Origin: Bathynomus jamesi
Taxonomy: Eukaryota; Arthropoda; Malacostraca; Isopoda; Cirolanidae
Assembly (NCBI GenBank): GCA_023014485.1
Contig: JAJOZX010012099.1
Span: 47,566 to 111,565 of the forward strand
Length of the DNA: 64,000 bases
Direction of reading: 5' to 3'
The notes under the pieces are model-generated. The model was not told the DNA's origin and made no database searches. It saw nothing but the letters and a program-made list of their open reading frames with translations. Positions 63,601-64,000 of this stretch are shown piece after piece; the first letter of the stretch is position 1; each line of letters begins with the position of its first letter. A program made the position numbers and the translations under genes.

Positions 63601-63690
63601 TATATATATATATATATCGTCTGCCAAAAAAAAGGGTTCACTCTTATAACAGCCATGAAATCAACATTTATTAACCAATCATAATGAAAC
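63601..63690 (+). repeat. (TA)n run and right copy of the 73-bp direct repeat
   Basis: 63601-63617 is TA repeat. 63618-63690 equals 57529-57601. After it the sequences diverge (tcgtacagagc here against aagaggcaaatt on the left). Confidence 0.93.
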
Positions 63691-64000
63691 TCGTACAGAG
63701 CAAAATTATGTAAAGAGTATATGTATGTACACCAATTTTCAGATTATTATATTCAAAATTAATGATTTAATGAGGAGTGTTTATGTTCAACAAATTTTGT
63801 TGGTGAACATCGCTCCAGTTTTGAATTCTGCGAGTCCACAAAGGCGGTAAAACTTTGATAAAATTTTTATTCTCACTTTAGTTATAAAATATCATATTTC
63901 CCGGCGTATAACGCGCACTTTTTTTCCCCCAAAATATTCCAAAAATCATGTACATGTTAAACTAACTCGTTAAAATTGTACATGTGAAGTGAGGTAGGAG
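63691..64000. other. Unassigned
   Basis: Mostly AT-rich. A cccggcgtataacgcgcact stretch at 63900-63920 resembles the terminus of known DNA-transposon families, but the other end is outside the window. Confidence 0.4.

Noticed and set aside
57529..63690. 73-bp repeat as the target-site duplication of the LTR element
   Set aside because: Integrase duplications are 4-6 bp. The repeat also does not abut the left LTR cleanly and is separated by a TA run on the right.

Overview
This is a eukaryotic, almost certainly arthropod, genomic window. The evidence is one spliced host gene (MED19) with GT/AG introns, abundant (TA)n microsatellites, TTAGG-like runs, and arthropod-type transposons. The mix of elements would suit a decapod crustacean, but the sequence does not fix the species. 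Nothing prokaryotic was seen.

Host gene: three exons of the Mediator subunit MED19 lie on the + strand at 5753-5845, 6011-6151 and 18632-18937. The phases join cleanly and the gene ends in a normal stop. The 5' exon or exons were not found. The second intron is 12.5 kb and is packed with mobile DNA: a hAT-type MITE, a Penelope remnant, and a minus-strand I-type LINE that is itself split by a hAT transposon.

Layout: 1-465 is a large foldback repeat. 524-2093 is a Tc1/mariner element of the DD37E type. 2733-4044 is an internally deleted Tigger. 4076-4392 is a deleted mariner-like element. 5753-18937 is MED19 with its loaded intron. 19779-30600 holds two more copies of the same I-type LINE, head to tail, the first preceded by a 5S rRNA-like segment. 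30600-56600 appears to be one LINE of another family, whose ORF1 carries PHD-like and CCCH zinc fingers, blown apart by nested insertions. 56717-57535 is a broken mariner. 57608-63600 is a non-coding, LTR-bounded element with a long 3' LTR.

Nesting in 30.6-56.6 kb: the LINE contains two Penelope-like copies placed 5'-to-5' (31533-39045 minus, 39046-51587 plus). The minus copy is interrupted by a 4.2-kb TIR-bounded element (34437-38637) holding a multi-exon gene of a family I recognise from arthropods but cannot name. That element in turn carries a Merlin-like TIR element in an intron. The plus copy is interrupted by a Ty3/Gypsy retrotransposon (40241-50854, 5-bp TSD), itself interrupted by a second Gypsy element (41861-48376, 4-bp TSD). 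The LINE 3' end is split by a MULE (9-bp TSD), which contains a hAT remnant (8-bp TSD).

Most transposon genes are broken, so apart from MED19 little here looks functional. The most intact element is the inner Gypsy copy. The best candidate for something under-described is the TIR-bounded multi-exon gene at 34437-38637.
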